Source of the DNA: Podospora bellae-mahoneyi
Taxonomy: Eukaryota; Ascomycota; Sordariomycetes; Sordariales; Podosporaceae
Length of the DNA: 64,000 bases
Reading direction: 5' to 3'
NCBI RefSeq assembly: GCF_035222275.1
Contig: NC_085886.1
Location: 2,108,001 to 2,172,000 of the forward strand
Shown here piece after piece: positions 10,505 through 22,778 of this stretch. The notes below the pieces were generated by a model. It saw only the letters and a list, made by a program, of their open reading frames with translations. It searched no databases and was not told where the DNA came from. The translations under genes and the position numbers were made by a program. Each line of letters begins with the position of its first letter. Within the stretch, counting starts at the first letter, position 1.

Positions 10505-13500
10505 GATGAGTTGTGTAGCGGTGGCGCGTTGCAGGCAATTCGAGGATTTGGAAGCGGGTTTGGAAAAACCGATCACTCAGATTTCCCCGAAAATTGGGGG
10601 GCAGGACCTAACCGGGGGTGGGTGGGTGTGTGTGTGTGTGTGTGAGGGCGATCCGAATCGAGAGTGTGTGTGGATGGATGAATGGGTTGAAGCGAGGAAG
10701 TGCGGCGGGAAAGAGGCGTCGAGTCGAGACCACGAATTGGATACTCGGTACTCTGTCTCCTTTTTCTTGGATTAATTGTGTGTCGGCCAGAAGAAAACCG
10801 GGCGCTTCTTTCTCCCTCTCCGCCTGCGTTGCGCTGTGCTTGTGCTGTGCTGTGCAATGTGTGCTGTGCTGTGCTGGTAGGTGCTGTGCGTCGGCGTGTT
10901 GCTGCAACCAAATGCTGCAGTTGCTGCACCTTCCTTTTTTTGGCAATGCACGTCGTAAAAGGGAAAGACGACACCACCACCCAAGACTTTTTGACGGGCG
11001 CTTGCGCTGGATTGGACCTTTGCTGGGATTCGTTGGATTGCTTCGGCCCGGACGTAGATAGTCGTTCCTGTTCTTCTCTAATTCCAATTCCAATTCCAGC
11101 TATTCCACCTGCTTAATCTCTTCCTTCGTCCCGTCTTCCTTGTTCCTTTGGGGGAGTCGGCCGATATATAGATGACCAACAAGACTAAATTATTGCGCCG
11201 CAGAGAAGCGGGCACGGGGGATTCGGTGGTGCTGTGTTGGATGACGGAGTGACCGGGGATGGGTTGGATGGTATTACAGCTACACGCCACAACTGAGGAG
11301 GCCAAGAGTGCGGTAGCAAGAGTATGAAAAACAAAAAAAAAAAACAGAAAAAAGACTTGAGCAAAACAAAGTGCGATCGAGGGTTATTTTGTTTCGGAGA
11401 CGAGAAGAGAGAGAGAGAGAGAGGAGAGAGGGAATGTGTGTGAAATAATAATAAGGGGGAGGGGTACTGTTTCTAGTTTCTGGCGCGGGGGAAGGGAGGA
11501 GGGATGATGATGGGATGGAAAAGGATGAGGGGCTGTCTGTGAGACGGCGGCGGGATTCTTTTTAGGGGAACACAACTCGCATGGCCGGAGCTACACTACG
11601 CAGGTAAAAGGGCCAGTTCTGCCAGTCGTATAAGCGTGAACCGGGGGGCGTCTGGTATTAAAGGAGACGACGCAGACACGGTGATGCAAGTTGTGTGTGA
11701 GGTCTGTGGCTACTCCCTTGGTCACAGGTGGTCAGCCAGAGCGAGCTCTGATGGACGATGACCGTCAGTGGCTCTAGTGTTTGAGATTCGACGTCGTGGA
11801 GCACCAAGTGGAGGCCCATGTTGGCGAGGGGCGGGGCTTGGTTTGAATCTGATCGACTGGGAAGTGCCCCCGAAAAACTAGCCCTGTCCCGTATCAAAAA
11901 AGACCTGCTGAAGAGAGAGGTCAAAAAGTAAAAGGCCCATCTGGAGTTTCCCTATCTTCTACGTTTGACTCATGTGTTCACTCTCCTGTGGGCCCGCAAT
12001 AAGTCCCTCGGACAGTACGAGTTTTTTTTTTCATTAAAAGCTCTTGAGGTTGTTTTGGATTGAAAGTGGAGGCACTCGTTATTGGCAGAAACACGGAGTC
12101 CACTGTTTCCTCTTTGGACCCCTGTCAGACTTCCCAGCAGCCATGACAGTGTCGCCTGAAACTCGTCTGTGCTGCAAGGAGGGGCGCAGCTTTATCAACC
12201 GAGAGCAACGTCCTCCCGTCTTTTTCCCCGTAGTGCTGCATCTCTAGGCCCTGTAGGTGCGGTTCATGATCATCAACAAACACGATAGAAATAGCTTCAA
12301 AAGATCGGCTCTCTGCTCATCAGGATCCCTCATGTTGCGGCAGCCTAGTAGAGGACAAACTGCCTCATGACTATGGGCTTTGATTGGGTCTCACGTCTCC
12401 TCCCAATCAAGGAATCTCTGAAGACTTTTTTTTTCAAACCAACTGAGACAAGGTCCAGATGGAAAGGACCTCTACGGAGTATGTGAGAGTGTGATATCGT
12501 GGGCTATAGTGAGGTATACTAGCGTGATCTTTTTCCCGCTCCGGGAACCATAGAAAGGATGACTTCGGATCTCTCCCACATGGCTGCTGCGCGGAACAAA
12601 GGCGACCGACTGATGGTGGGATGTCAGTTCAGAGGCGGCCAGATATCCGGAAGAGCCCATCGCCTGCTTCAGAGATATTGAACCGGGTGATGCTTATAAA
12701 AGATGCAACTATACAAAGTTAACGTGAGAATACGAGAGGTTGGAAAAGAGGAATGAGACCGCATTCGTTTCCTTGGTGCTTGAGACTCTTCTAAATCAGG
12801 TCAGCACATCACACATTCCGGACACCATCACCAACCAGATGTTGGGTCTGGCTGGGTATTTGTTTGGTGGCTGCAACAGCAGCAGCAAGACGGTGGTCTA
12901 TTGAACCTCACCAGCGCTCCACCCAGGCTGCGACACCTGCGTTCTGGTGGGGACCCCTGAAGTTGGTGAGCCTTGTGGGTGGGTTGTGTGGGTTTTTTCG
13001 TCCATGATCGTCCACTGTGTTTTGCACGGTACGAGACAACTGTGCCGCCAACACCATCTCTCCTTCAAAGCCTCGATGAGATTTCCTTAAAGTCGCCTCC
13101 GCGACATCCCGCTCTCCCGCTGCGAGCTGCCATCTGCCGTTCGTGTTTGCTGCCCTTGTCTTCCTTTGGGGAGAAATGTACCTCGACGGGATTTCTGTGC
13201 GACTGCCGCCGTCGAAAGCCTGTCTGTGAGAATTATCTAGTCTGTGCTCGCCAAGGCTGTACCGCACAGACAAGCGGGGGATAAACGACAGGACTCGGAC
13301 CTCGATCATAAAATCGACTTTTGACAGGCTCTTTTGGCGTTGATAGTGGAAGCCGACGGGGCTGTCTGTCCCAAATCCATAGGCCACCGTTGGTCGAAGT
13401 TGTACTCCGTACACAAGATGTTTCTCCTCTTGTCCAACACCTTGACCAATCAACAGCCTTGCCGAATATGGCGGTTGGCTCTCCTGAGACAAACACCACA

Positions 13501-14845
13501 AACTCGGAGGATTGGGCGGTGGTGAGAAAGACTGTGAACTGTCCATACGAAGCTGGTGAAAAAAGCCTCAACCTCGCTGTGGCGACGTTTTTCTTCTCTT
13601 CTTGTTCTCGTCTATCGTTTGGTCTTGGATGAGCTGCATGCGATAGCCGTGTTTCATCTATGTGCCGGCCGCATGAGACGGTGCTAACCCCGGAATCCTA
13701 GGATCGTCTGTTCCGGCCTTCTCGGCTGCCCCAACATCCTGATGACCCGATCCGACCCGGTCCAGGGGACACTGTCGAGGAGGGAAAAGAAAACACAACA
13801 GCGTCACATGGGGGTGGTTCACCAACACCCCCTTGAACAGCTGTTTTCTTCCTGCCTCATACGAACGACGTCTGAAAAACCGAACACTATAAACCCTTCC
13901 AATAAACCGTTCAGCTTGTCCCACACAGAGAGACTCGCCGAGATGCAGACACGAGTAGGTCACAGCAGGCCCTCGCTCGTCAGGAGATCATGCTGCTATC
14001 CGAGCCTCTCGGCAACGAAGCCATCTTCTGTGTCTTTTCTTTCGAGCCCAACAACCTGTGAGGTGTCGAGTCGAGCGCCTCCTGCCTTTCCACTGCAACC
14101 TTACCGCCCGCATTCTGGAATACCTGGATGCAAAGAAGAACCTCGGGAGGGTGGCATGCGTGAAGAGCCGCCCCTTTGCTAACGCGATCCTCACTCCGAG
14201 CACCCAATGAGGAGGGCATAAAGGTATACCGTTGGAATGGGTCGTCTTCCTGTTGGTTCGGGGCAGCCGCTGTCAAGCTAGAGGTGGCGTATCCCTTTCC
14301 AACCCTTCGTAAGTCCAAGTGCTATGGCCGAGTCGAATGATACAATGACTCCGCGAAAAGGTTAAAGACTGGGTCATATGCACAGAATTTTGAGTGTGAT
14401 TGTCCGCCACTGTGAAGTGGCTTTTTGATCGCCTTGCTCATGAACAATTTTGTAAAAATGCCTGCGACATTTCTGCCGTCGGAAATGCGAAATTAAAGTT
14501 GAAGCAATAGTCAAGTACGGGAAAGAGCAATTGCGAGAACTTTTCAAGACCGAAAGGCTGTAATCAAACAAAACAAGGCTGAGCATCACAATGAGCGTCG
14601 TTGGATTTGAGTGTGGTGGGGAGAAGTGAATTCCAAGTTGGCGGGGGACGGGTGGCGGGGACGCCTTTTCCTGCCCCTGTCACAAGCTCTCTCTAAAAAT
14701 TTCCAGCGCCCAATAAAATTTTCCGAATCCGAATATCAAGAACTCACTTTCATATTGACGACGGAACCTTCCACCTCAGCCTTGTACAATACAGAGAATT
14801 CGAATAAGCCAAATCTAAAGAGGCAAATCGACATCATAACTCAAA
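10505..14845. other. 4.3-kb gene-poor interval with two divergent promoters
   Basis: The left part, to about 11100, is probably the 5' leader and promoter of the minus-strand gene starting at 10504; it has GT-rich stretches and TGTGCTG-like repeats near 10840-10890. The right end holds the RPC19 promoter. Between about 11.3 and 14.5 kb I see GC-balanced unique sequence without repeats. Its longest open frame, on the minus strand at 12908-13546, has no family resemblance. A non-coding transcript or lineage-specific gene is possible but not supported. Confidence 0.55.
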
Positions 14846-15488
14846 ATGGCTGCCAGACCTGACTCGGAGGACATCGCCATGGACGATGCGCCCACCTCTC
14901 ACCAGCCTGAGGTTAAGGATGATACTATGGTCGATGATGCGGGCGAGGACGTAGAGGAGGAGGAGGATTATGAGGAGGAGGAGGAGGAGGAGGAGGAGGA
15001 GGTTCAGAGGGTGAAACTGGTATGTCGAGTTCTCAAGTTTTGCTCAAAACTTTTAAAACTAATAAGTTTCCATCATAGCTTCCTGGGTCAACGGAAACTG
15101 CTGCCTCGTTCGAGTTTTCCAATGAGGGTCACACACTCGGCAATGCTCTCAGATATGTCATCATGAGAAAGTGAGTTGAGCTCCTAAGCTGAACTTTATG
15201 AAATTCTACTAACACAAACTGTAGTCCCGAGGTTGAATTCTGTGCTTATGCCATCCCTCATCCATCAGAAGCTAAGATGAACGTCAGAATCCAAACTTTC
15301 GGTTAGTTTTATCAGGTTTTGCATTTCTTTCCAGAATTAAGATGCTGATACCACCATCAGAAGGAACGACCGCAATCGAAGCTCTTGAGAAGGGCCTCCG
15401 GGACATTCAGGAGCTCTGCGACGTCGTCACTGACAAGTTTGTGGCGGCGGCAGACGACTTTGAGAAAAAGAAAGCCGCTGCTGCATAG
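14846..15488 (+). CDS. rpc19: RNA polymerase I and III subunit AC19
   Basis: Four exons, 14846-15019, 15079-15170, 15225-15301 and 15361-15488; product 156 residues. The N-terminal ~55 residues are very acidic, including a run of glutamates (GAG repeats at about 14957-15001). The dimerisation domain begins around [19 protein letters not shown], the characteristic L/AC19/alpha motif, and continues [25 protein letters not shown]. The final exon gives the helix [23 protein letters not shown]19 pairs with AC40 in the assembly platform shared by polymerases I and III, in the nucleus. All junctions are clean: phase 0, then 2, then 1. It converges with the complex I gene, whose stop is only ~200 bases away. 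Confidence 0.95.
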
Positions 15489-15684
15489 CTTCATTCTGCT
15501 TGATATTCTGTACCAAGGATAAACTAGGCTACTGGCGTTTTAGGCGTGCTCTGGGCTGGGACATGCATAGGTAAAGGGGACACTTTATCATGGGCGGATG
15601 TGCAAAACAGCTGCTTGTTTTTTAAGGAATTGCGGCATTGCTCTTTATATACATCAAAAACAGAGGGTGTGATAGGCACCCATT

Positions 15685-16337
15685 CTAGTTGCGGCCCTGT
15701 ATACAACTGTGAGCATGAGTGGAAGTATCTGTGTGAGAGTATAAGAAAGCTTACCTCCAGGAAACCGGAAACGAAGTTTGAGGGTAGGATCTTCTCGCCC
15801 CTGAAGTTCTCATCCTTGAAGTAGTTCATCAAGTGTGTGGTTTGACGCCAGAAGTTCATGGTTTCCTGCAAGCCCAAATGTCAGCTGTAGTCCCCCCATA
15901 CCACAGCCCCTCCCACCTCCACCTTTCACCCAAAAGTCCCATGTATTGTTCCGCTTACTTGGTAGTCGGCATTGTTCTGCAAAAGGAGCATATCGACAAC
16001 GGGGAGCTTGTTGACGAATCTGTGACGCTCGAACTCCTGTCTGATGCGGGTGCGGATGGCGGAGACGGGTTGGGGGATCGAGTACATGGTCTGGATCTCA
16101 GGCGCCTGGAGAAGTCCACCACAGTCAGAAATTGTCCCTTGCTCTACAACAACATCCATCTGCCTTGGACGTACCGCCCGAATCCATGCCCGATAGGCTG
16201 TAAGCACTCTGCTTCTCGCGTCGGCCCAATTGGCCGCTGCTCCGTTTGTCAGTCCGCTGTTTTTCTCGAACGATCTTGAAAGTAGAAGACTTACATTGCC
16301 GCGTGGTAACAGCGAATTGGGTAGGTGAGATGGCCAT
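15685..16337 (-). CDS. nuo14.8: NADH:ubiquinone oxidoreductase 14.8 kDa subunit (NDUFA6/LYR family)
   Basis: Five exons on the minus strand: 16337-16295, 16239-16175, 16105-15959, 15865-15755 and 15696-15685; product 125 residues, as expected for the Neurospora-type 14.8 kDa subunit. It carries the LYR-family signature as [10 protein letters not shown] (tyrosine-arginine retained), then [20 protein letters not shown] and [19 protein letters not shown]. The fourth exon encodes [16 protein letters not shown] and the end is GFLEGRN. NDUFA6 homologues sit at the matrix arm/membrane arm junction of mitochondrial complex I and bind the acyl carrier protein. Odd point: the last coding exon is only 12 bases (GRN plus TAG). 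The acceptor of exon 2 was chosen because it gives the only open frame from exon 1; this is the least certain junction. It is divergent from BUD31 across 372 bases. Confidence 0.9.
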
Positions 16338-16709
16338 GGCGCCCGAGTTCGTCGTCGTTTGTTACGGTTCTGAATCGGGGGGTTTCTTGACGTTGCTGCT
16401 CTCCCACCTTGGATTGGCGGCAGCGCTCGCTCGCTGCGGAAGCTTTGACCACCTCGTTCGCTCACTTTAACGCCCTGCTGCTGAGAGAACCCCACTGCGT
16501 CAGAGGTGGCTTGCTTAGTCATTTACTATATCAAGCAGCCTTCTCAGCTTCGCGACTGACAACTTTCCAGCATTTCGCCCCACCATCAACTATTACACTC
16601 CTCAACCTAAATACCACGAATAAAACATCATCACTCTTTTTGCGATCTTCGATAGTTTCACACTATACAACACCCCCAAATCCAACCCTCACGACCCCCC
16701 TTCCAAAAA
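16338..16709. promoter_or_regulatory. Divergent promoter of NUO14.8 and BUD31
   Basis: A 372-base interval between two start codons that point away from each other. The right half turns A/C-rich towards BUD31, as expected for a leader. No specific factor site is claimed. Confidence 0.6.
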
Positions 16710-17159
16710 ATGCCCCCCATCCGCCCCTCCTCCAAACGCAAGCCCCCCCCCGATGGCTTCTCCGACATAGAAGAAGACCTCCTAATCTTCTCCAACAAGA
16801 TGAAAGACGCCCAAAACGCCCCCTCAGACAACATCCCCAAGCACCAAGCCCAATGGCCCATCTTCCAAATCTCTCACCAGCGCTCCCGCTACATCTACGA
16901 GCTCTACTACGAAAAGGAGGCGATATCCAAGCAGCTCTACGACTGGCTCCTCAAAAACGGTTACGCCGACGCGGCGCTCATCGCAAAATGGAAGAAGCAG
17001 GGGTATGAGAAGCTGTGCTGCCTGAGGTGCATTCAGACAAAGGAGACAAATTTTAACTCTACCTGCGTGTGCAGGGTGCCGAGGGCGCAGATGAAGGGGG
17101 AGGATAGGGAGGTTCAGTGCGTTAGTTGTGGGTGTAGGGGTTGTGCTTCTACTGACTGA
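16710..17159 (+). CDS. bud31: Pre-mRNA splicing factor BUD31/Cwf14 (G10 family)
   Basis: Single exon, 149 residues, the normal length for the family. It begins MPPIRPSSKRKPPPDGFSDI and contains SRYIYELYYEKEAISKQLYD, both typical of G10 proteins. The C-terminal half has the conserved cysteines of the zinc-binding region (CCLRCIQ, STCVCRVPR, VQCVSCGCRGC). BUD31 belongs to the Prp19-related/NTC part of the activated spliceosome and holds the catalytic RNA region in the nucleus. The first ~90 codons end mostly in C while the last ~55 end mostly in G or T, a change seen in several genes here. Confidence 0.95.
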   Translation: MPPIRPSSKRKPPPDGFSDIEEDLLIFSNKMKDAQNAPSDNIPKHQAQWPIFQISHQRSRYIYELYYEKEAISKQLYDWLLKNGYADAALIAKWKKQGYEKLCCLRCIQTKETNFNSTCVCRVPRAQMKGEDREVQCVSCGCRGCASTD

Positions 17160-17703
17160 AAGCGGGAAAAGGGACGGATGGGGGAGCGATGAAGGGGGGG
17201 GGAAACAAGAGGAGGATATCAGTGGGAGAATGGAAAAGGCTAACAATGGAAGGAGATAAAAGCAGATCAAACTGCGGATGGAGACCAGAGATCAGGCCGA
17301 CGCAACGATAGAAAGCATTCAGCGGGGAGGATATAGCGGTTTTCTAGAGACGGGGATACTAATAAGGTTCCTATCGCACACATAGCGACATCATTCTGGG
17401 CGTTTTTGGAAAGGGATTTGAAACTGTAAGGCACCCCCACATGTACAGTGCGTTTCGTTTTGATGCTAGGGTGTTGGAAGCTCACATATCAGGCAGGAAA
17501 CATCATAGCATCATAGAGGCGATCACTGGGTTGTTTAAATCATGAATATAATGAGAATCTCGATTAACTGTGTACAATATTCATCTCTCTGAGTCTCTTG
17601 TTTATCATACTTGATCCAACTGGGTATGTGACGGTGTAACCTACTCCAACCTGCCTTTGTGTTATTATGCTGAAACAGTGTCCAACTTGGAGTATAGTAA
17701 ATA
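17160..17703. other. 3'-3' interval between BUD31 and the ZNF511-like gene
   Basis: About 540 bases with purine-rich sequence just after BUD31, then mixed sequence. It must hold both 3' UTRs. I see no further gene or repeat. Confidence 0.6.
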
Positions 17704-18712
17704 CTATCGTTTCGCGAAACCGGCCCTTTTGCCACGGCCAAATCGTACGCCTCTTGGCACGAACTGGAGAGCCGACATGGCAGTCGAGATGTGATCCATT
17801 TCCACATCCGGCTTGCGCTCAGAACTAGCAGGTTCAACTTGCATCTCGTTATCCTCGGGTTTGGCGGCTGCTGAAACTGGCTTTTCTGTGTTGACAGGTG
17901 GCGTGCTGTCTTGGCTGTGCTGCTGTTGGGATTCTGAAGAGACAGGCGCAAGACTCGGCCTCCTGTTGCCGTTGCTGTCGGTTTTCTTATCACTGCCCTC
18001 CTTGTTCTCATCAAGCAGCAGCGACCGTCGCCCATCAATACCATACCGCGTGACCCCAAAGAAGAAGTTCTTGGGGTACATGTGCTTGGCGATGAGGTGC
18101 ATCTGCCTCTTTTGTGGCGTCATACAGACTTTATCGCATGTTTCTACGAAACAGGTGTACTACACGAGTGAAGTTAACGAAACAAATGGTTAGACAGTTG
18201 ACACAGACCTTGTATGAGAAGTGATCGGCTGAGATGAGAGAATTGGGGTTAATGGATTGGGATATCTGGGTGTTTGGTAAGGGGTGAGGATGGGGACTTA
18301 CTGTGCGCTCTCCCTTGTCTCGCTTGACTTGGATGAAGACATCGTGATTTTCACTGATGTGCAAGCTGAGGAGATGGGAAGAAGGAAAGTTTTTGCGGCA
18401 TTCGAGGCAGCGGTTGGTGTGTTCGTTGCGGTAGTGAGATTCGTATTCTTGGTAGGATGAGAAGGTGATTGGTTCTTTGTGCGGTGGGAGGGAGCAGGGC
18501 ATGGGATTGTTGGTCTTGGTGGTGGTGATGAGGGAAGGATCCAACTCGGTGATTTTGGCTGCTGGCACTTGGGTGGCTGTAGGATCTGGTTCGGAAGTAG
18601 CGGGGACTTTGGTTAGAGGTTCGGATCCGTTGCTGATGCTGAGGAGAACAGTAGTGAAGGCTGAGCCCGGATCACCGGGGGCCTCGTCATATTCCCTTGC
18701 GCGTTTTCCCAT
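17704..18712 (-). CDS. C2H2 zinc-finger protein, ZNF511-like
   Basis: Two exons on the minus strand, 18712-18302 and 18159-17704, joined in phase 0 across a 142-base intron; product 288 residues. The start is the first ATG (MGKRAREYDE). Zinc-finger elements: Cys/His in MPCSLPPHKEP...HYRNEH, then NRCLECRKNFPSSHLLSLHI with SENH, then after the splice YTCFVETCDKVCMTPQKR with QMHLIAKHMYPKNFFFG. The third element, ending H-x(4)-H-x-YP, is the hallmark of ZNF511. The tail is Ser/Gln/Glu-rich and disordered and ends in a basic RGVRFGRGKRAGFAKR. Function in fungi is not established; a nuclear nucleic-acid-binding role is inferred. It is divergent from the EBS1-like gene across 0.8 kb. Confidence 0.88.
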
Positions 18713-19518
18713 TGTGTTTGATGCAGCCGACAATCTAGTTGGTTTGTATTAATGACTGTCAGGACTTCTATGCAAGCAAGCCGTGTTGATTGATACCTAG
18801 ATACTTTTATCGGAAGAAGCATCATGAATCCCTCGCCGAATGACGATGTCGATTAAGCTTAGGCTGGCACGGACCTTTATGGGGTCCGAGCAGTGTGGAA
18901 TGGGCGATTGGCAAGTGGACTTAACACAGTGCGCCTGGCTGATTCCGTGTTGGTGATTGGCTGGCTATGTTTCTTGAAGCAATGATCCGTTTCTTCTTGA
19001 GCGGCATGGGTGTTGTGCTTGTCAGGCTTGTCCAACGTCAAATCACCAGTGGGCAGAGAGACGTTGGCGGGTCGTCTGTGAATCCCTTCGTTTTCTCGAC
19101 TTTATTTTTTGCGTTTCCCTTGCGCAACTCCGAAAATCTCAACAAACGTTTGAGGTTCCAAACTTGTTGCCCTTGCCTTCCCGCACAAAACTAGACTGGC
19201 GCCACCGAGTGGCAGTCATCATATTCCGTCGTTTTTCCCCCATTCCAATGTGCTCGTCATCTGCTGTCACTCTGCCAGCCGCAAGCCGCAGCACCCCTCC
19301 TCGCAGACCCGCCAGACAGAGCCAGACAAGTTATGGATCGGTCGCAGAGGTTCGGCTCTCCCAACACCACGCATGAGCATCGCCCTTGAGCGCGAGCTCT
19401 TTTACAAACCCGAAACCCGGCCTTTTCGCCGCAAACTTTTCCCACACCATACCCCGCGATAGAGCCATCGTTGCGGCCATCCCAAGATCCCGACACCGCA
19501 CAACAAACTCGCGCAACC
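18713..19518. promoter_or_regulatory. Divergent promoter of the ZNF511-like and EBS1-like genes
   Basis: An 806-base interval between two outward-facing start codons. It contains no repeat and no convincing ORF. The last ~250 bases before 19519 are C/A-rich, like a leader. Confidence 0.55.
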
Positions 19519-22500
19519 ATGGCCACGCCGGCTGCTGCGACCACCGTGGGCACCACCACGGCCAAGATACCCGAGATTGATGAGGTCTGGAAGTAAGTCG
19601 CACAGCCGCCGGAGGAGACATGGGTTTGACTTTGGTGCGAGGGCCTTGGCTTGCTAACATGGAAAACTAGGGCTGCGCAGAAACTCCGTGGTACGATTGT
19701 CAAGGAACTGGAGCAGGTACAGGGCAGAGAAGCTGCCAACGAGGTGGCTCGCTTCGAGAAAGTCGAGAAGTTGATGGAGCAGTAAGTCAAAAATTGACTT
19801 TTGTACTCACTCCTGGCTAATTTCTTCAGTTATCGCCTTGCCTGTGTTGAGGTCATCTGGCCCGACTTCCGAGTTACCAAGGAGAAGCACGTCGAGGACA
19901 CTCTTTGGCAAGTTCACACATTGATCACCAAGGCCTACCGAAAGGTGCTTGGTAGGTTGAACGGCAACGACAATGCCGTACTTCGACGTAGAGTTGAGCG
20001 GTTATACGCCGCCTACTTGAAGACTGCGCAGTACTTCTACAAGGGTTGGCTGCAGAGAGTGTGCGCTCGGTATAACATCAAGGATCTTCAACGCATAGCG
20101 CGCGTTATTGGCATCGAGATGTCTGTCCCAAAGGCCCACACGGTTGACGCTGCTGCTCATAGACTGGATGAGATTGTCAGGGACTCGTGCCACAAGACGC
20201 TCATCTACCTGGGAGACCTTGCTCGATATCGCACTCTTCTTCGCAACAAGGACCGCAACTGGGATAATGCGCTGTCGTACTACTTTCTCGCGAACGACCT
20301 GGCCCCAGAGTCAGGCTATGGCCACCACCAGTGCGGCGTCATCTACGCCGAGGTTGACGATCACTTGCACATCGTTTATCACATGTACCGCGCAATGGTC
20401 TGTGACAAGCCGCATCCAAATGCTGCGCCGAACCTTGAGCGAGAGTTCCGCGACATCCAGAAGAAGAGAGGCGGGGATGCCAGACAGGTCTTCATCACTT
20501 GGTTTCTGAAGCTTCAGGCCTTCTACTACCAGGGCAAAGAATTCTCTGAGCGTAAGGAACTCGAGAATGAAGTTGACCATCGTCTGGCCGTCGCCATGAA
20601 ATCAGGCACACTTTTCAAATCGGACCAAGATTTGCTCAAAATCATTCTGATCAATATCACAAGCTATGCCGCTTGCGCGCAGAAGGTTCAGGGTAAGATT
20701 GTTACTTATACCCCCCAAAGAGGACACAATTAACTGTAATAGACAAATGGACTGAGGAGGGATCTCGCTCATGCCAATATCTGCTCCTTCTCAACATTCG
20801 CACTATCCACATCATCTCAAAGCTGCTCCGAGACGAGCTTAACGAGCTGGTCAAACGTCAACCAGTGGAGACCACTCTAGCGCAAGAACAGAGCAAGTTC
20901 ACGCCCGTCTTCGCCCGCGTCTTGCCTTTCCTGCGCGTGTACATGGCTTGGCTATGCTTCTACAGCACTGAGCTGAAGCAGTACCAGGAGCACTTGGAGC
21001 CTCAATTTGGCGACATGTGCAAGATGCTCAGCATGGCCTTGGGTCTCCTCCTGGAGTTCGTAGCAAACGCTCAAGAGCCTGGAAAGATTGTTCCGTGGCG
21101 TTTTGCCGAAGACGAGCTCACACTCGGTGTGAACTGCCTCAACGGCCCAGAGTTGAAGGGCTGCCAGCTCTATTGCGACCCGTTTAGCAAGCAACCCAAG
21201 CCGCGACGGGATGAGTCCCCTGAGGATGAGTACTCAAACGACGACATTACTTGGAGCAGGATGCTGCACATTGCGCTCTGTGCTTTCGAGTTGGCGACTC
21301 CGGGATCCCCGTTTCCGCTCGTCACTGCTACGGCCTCTTCCAAGGACGCGGAGGGATATGCGACCGTCGTGTACCACGAAGGCCCAAAACACTTACCGCC
21401 AAGCGTCCAGAGCCCGCAACCGGCCTCCTCTGCTTCTACAACCACCGCAGCCCCTGCGCCTCCTGCAGCCGTTGCCACGCCGGCTCATGTACCTGCGGAA
21501 GTAGTAGCAGTCCCAAGCCCGTCAGACTCTGTTGAACTCTCGGAAGACCAAGAGTTCTATGGAGAGCGATTGCGCCGCGCCAGTGTCATTGCCAAGCACT
21601 CTACAAGCAAGAAAAACGCTCAGCCCGCAGCGCAAAGCGAGAGTATCTCTCACTCCGCTGAGGCCATCCGAGCCAGCCAGCCAGCGCAGAACTCAGACTT
21701 CCTTCCTATTGAGAATCAGATCTTCAACATCCTTAATGATTTCCTTAGCCCGCCGGAGACTCGCTCTGCCCAGAAGCCCGAAACGCCAACTCGACTGGTC
21801 CCCGAGGACAGCACCTCCTACGGTATGGGTTCCTCCACGGCCAATGAGGTCTTCGGTGCCGCTTCATCGAGCCCTGGTCCAAACCCAGGTTCTGCCACGG
21901 GCAAGACCTTTCCCACGTTGCCATGGTCTTACTTTTTGGACTCGGGGGCTGGTGGGCCAGCTCAGAAGAATGGTGGAAGGAGTGCAGGATCGAATGGCTG
22001 GGACACCGCCATGTCTTCAAGACCGGCCAGCCAAGGCAGTCCAGCCCATCTTGCCGGCAGCCACGGTTTTAACAATCCACTGGCGCACCATCAACACCGC
22101 TCTTCTGCTTCAGGCTCGTTCTCCAGGGACCGTGTAAACCAGCTTCAAGGCTATAGCCGTGACCCCTGGCAGCAAACTGGAAAAAGCATGGCTTCCCAAG
22201 GTAGGACTGCTTCGAATCCTCTTTCACAGCAGAACATTTGGGGCCCGTCTAGCTCGCCCTTCTCTGGATCGCACAACTTCTCTGCCAACCCGTCCAGCCT
22301 CCCTTCAGTCAACAGCCCTATGGGCTTGCCAATGAGAACTTCTGGACTTGGTTACCAGCAAAGCAACACGGCAGCTCGCTCACCTCTCTCCGGCAACCCT
22401 CTCCGTGCCTATCCAAATGGTGCGGACGGCGGCCATATCAACCCGCCTCCTGGGTTTGGTGGCAATGCTGCTGCGGCTCTGGCAGACTCGGTTTACACCA

Positions 22501-22778
22501 CCTCTCCCGGCGCGCATGGCCATAGTCATCAGACTTATGGGTACCAGGACGCCATCACCGCCCAGCAGCAGCAGATGCTGGCGATGATGAGAGGCAATGT
22601 CAACGCTGAGAACAACTGGAACGGGTTCAACACGGCTTCCAAGCCCTCGCAGACTCTGCCGCCGGGGCTTCAGAACCAGATGTATGGTGGTGCGTTTGCT
22701 TCGCAGCTGGGTAACCAGCAGCAGCAGCAGCAGCAGCAGCAGGCTATACGCAAGGCGGAAAACCTTCCTAAGCGCTGA
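19519..22778 (+). CDS. EST1/SMG7-like nonsense-mediated decay factor (EBS1 type)
   Basis: Four exons, 19519-19592, 19671-19781, 19830-20692 and 20743-22778; product 1027 residues. The N-terminal ~60 residues lead into a helical 14-3-3-like domain (YRLACVEVIWPDFRV, RRVERLYAAYLKTAQYFYKG). A TPR-like helical region follows (HKTLIYLGDLARYRTLL, NALSYYFLANDLAPESGYGH, HHQCGVIYAEVDDHLHIVYH), which corresponds to the Est1 DNA/RNA-binding domain. From about residue 480 the chain is Ser/Pro/Gln-rich and disordered; a CAG-encoded glutamine run lies near 22718-22742. No PIN nuclease domain is seen, which favours EBS1/SMG7 over SMG6. The family binds phosphorylated Upf1 and telomerase-related factors. The frame stays open for 82 codons after the stop codon (see findings). 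Confidence 0.88.

Noticed and set aside
11831-11845. tRNA B-box-like GGTTTGAATCT
   Set aside because: No A box at the right distance and no cloverleaf pairing in the surrounding 100 bases.
12908-13546. 212-codon open frame on the minus strand in the gap before RPC19
   Set aside because: Composition is random-like, the start is not an obvious Kozak ATG, no partner exons are evident and it overlaps other frames. I cannot support it as a gene.
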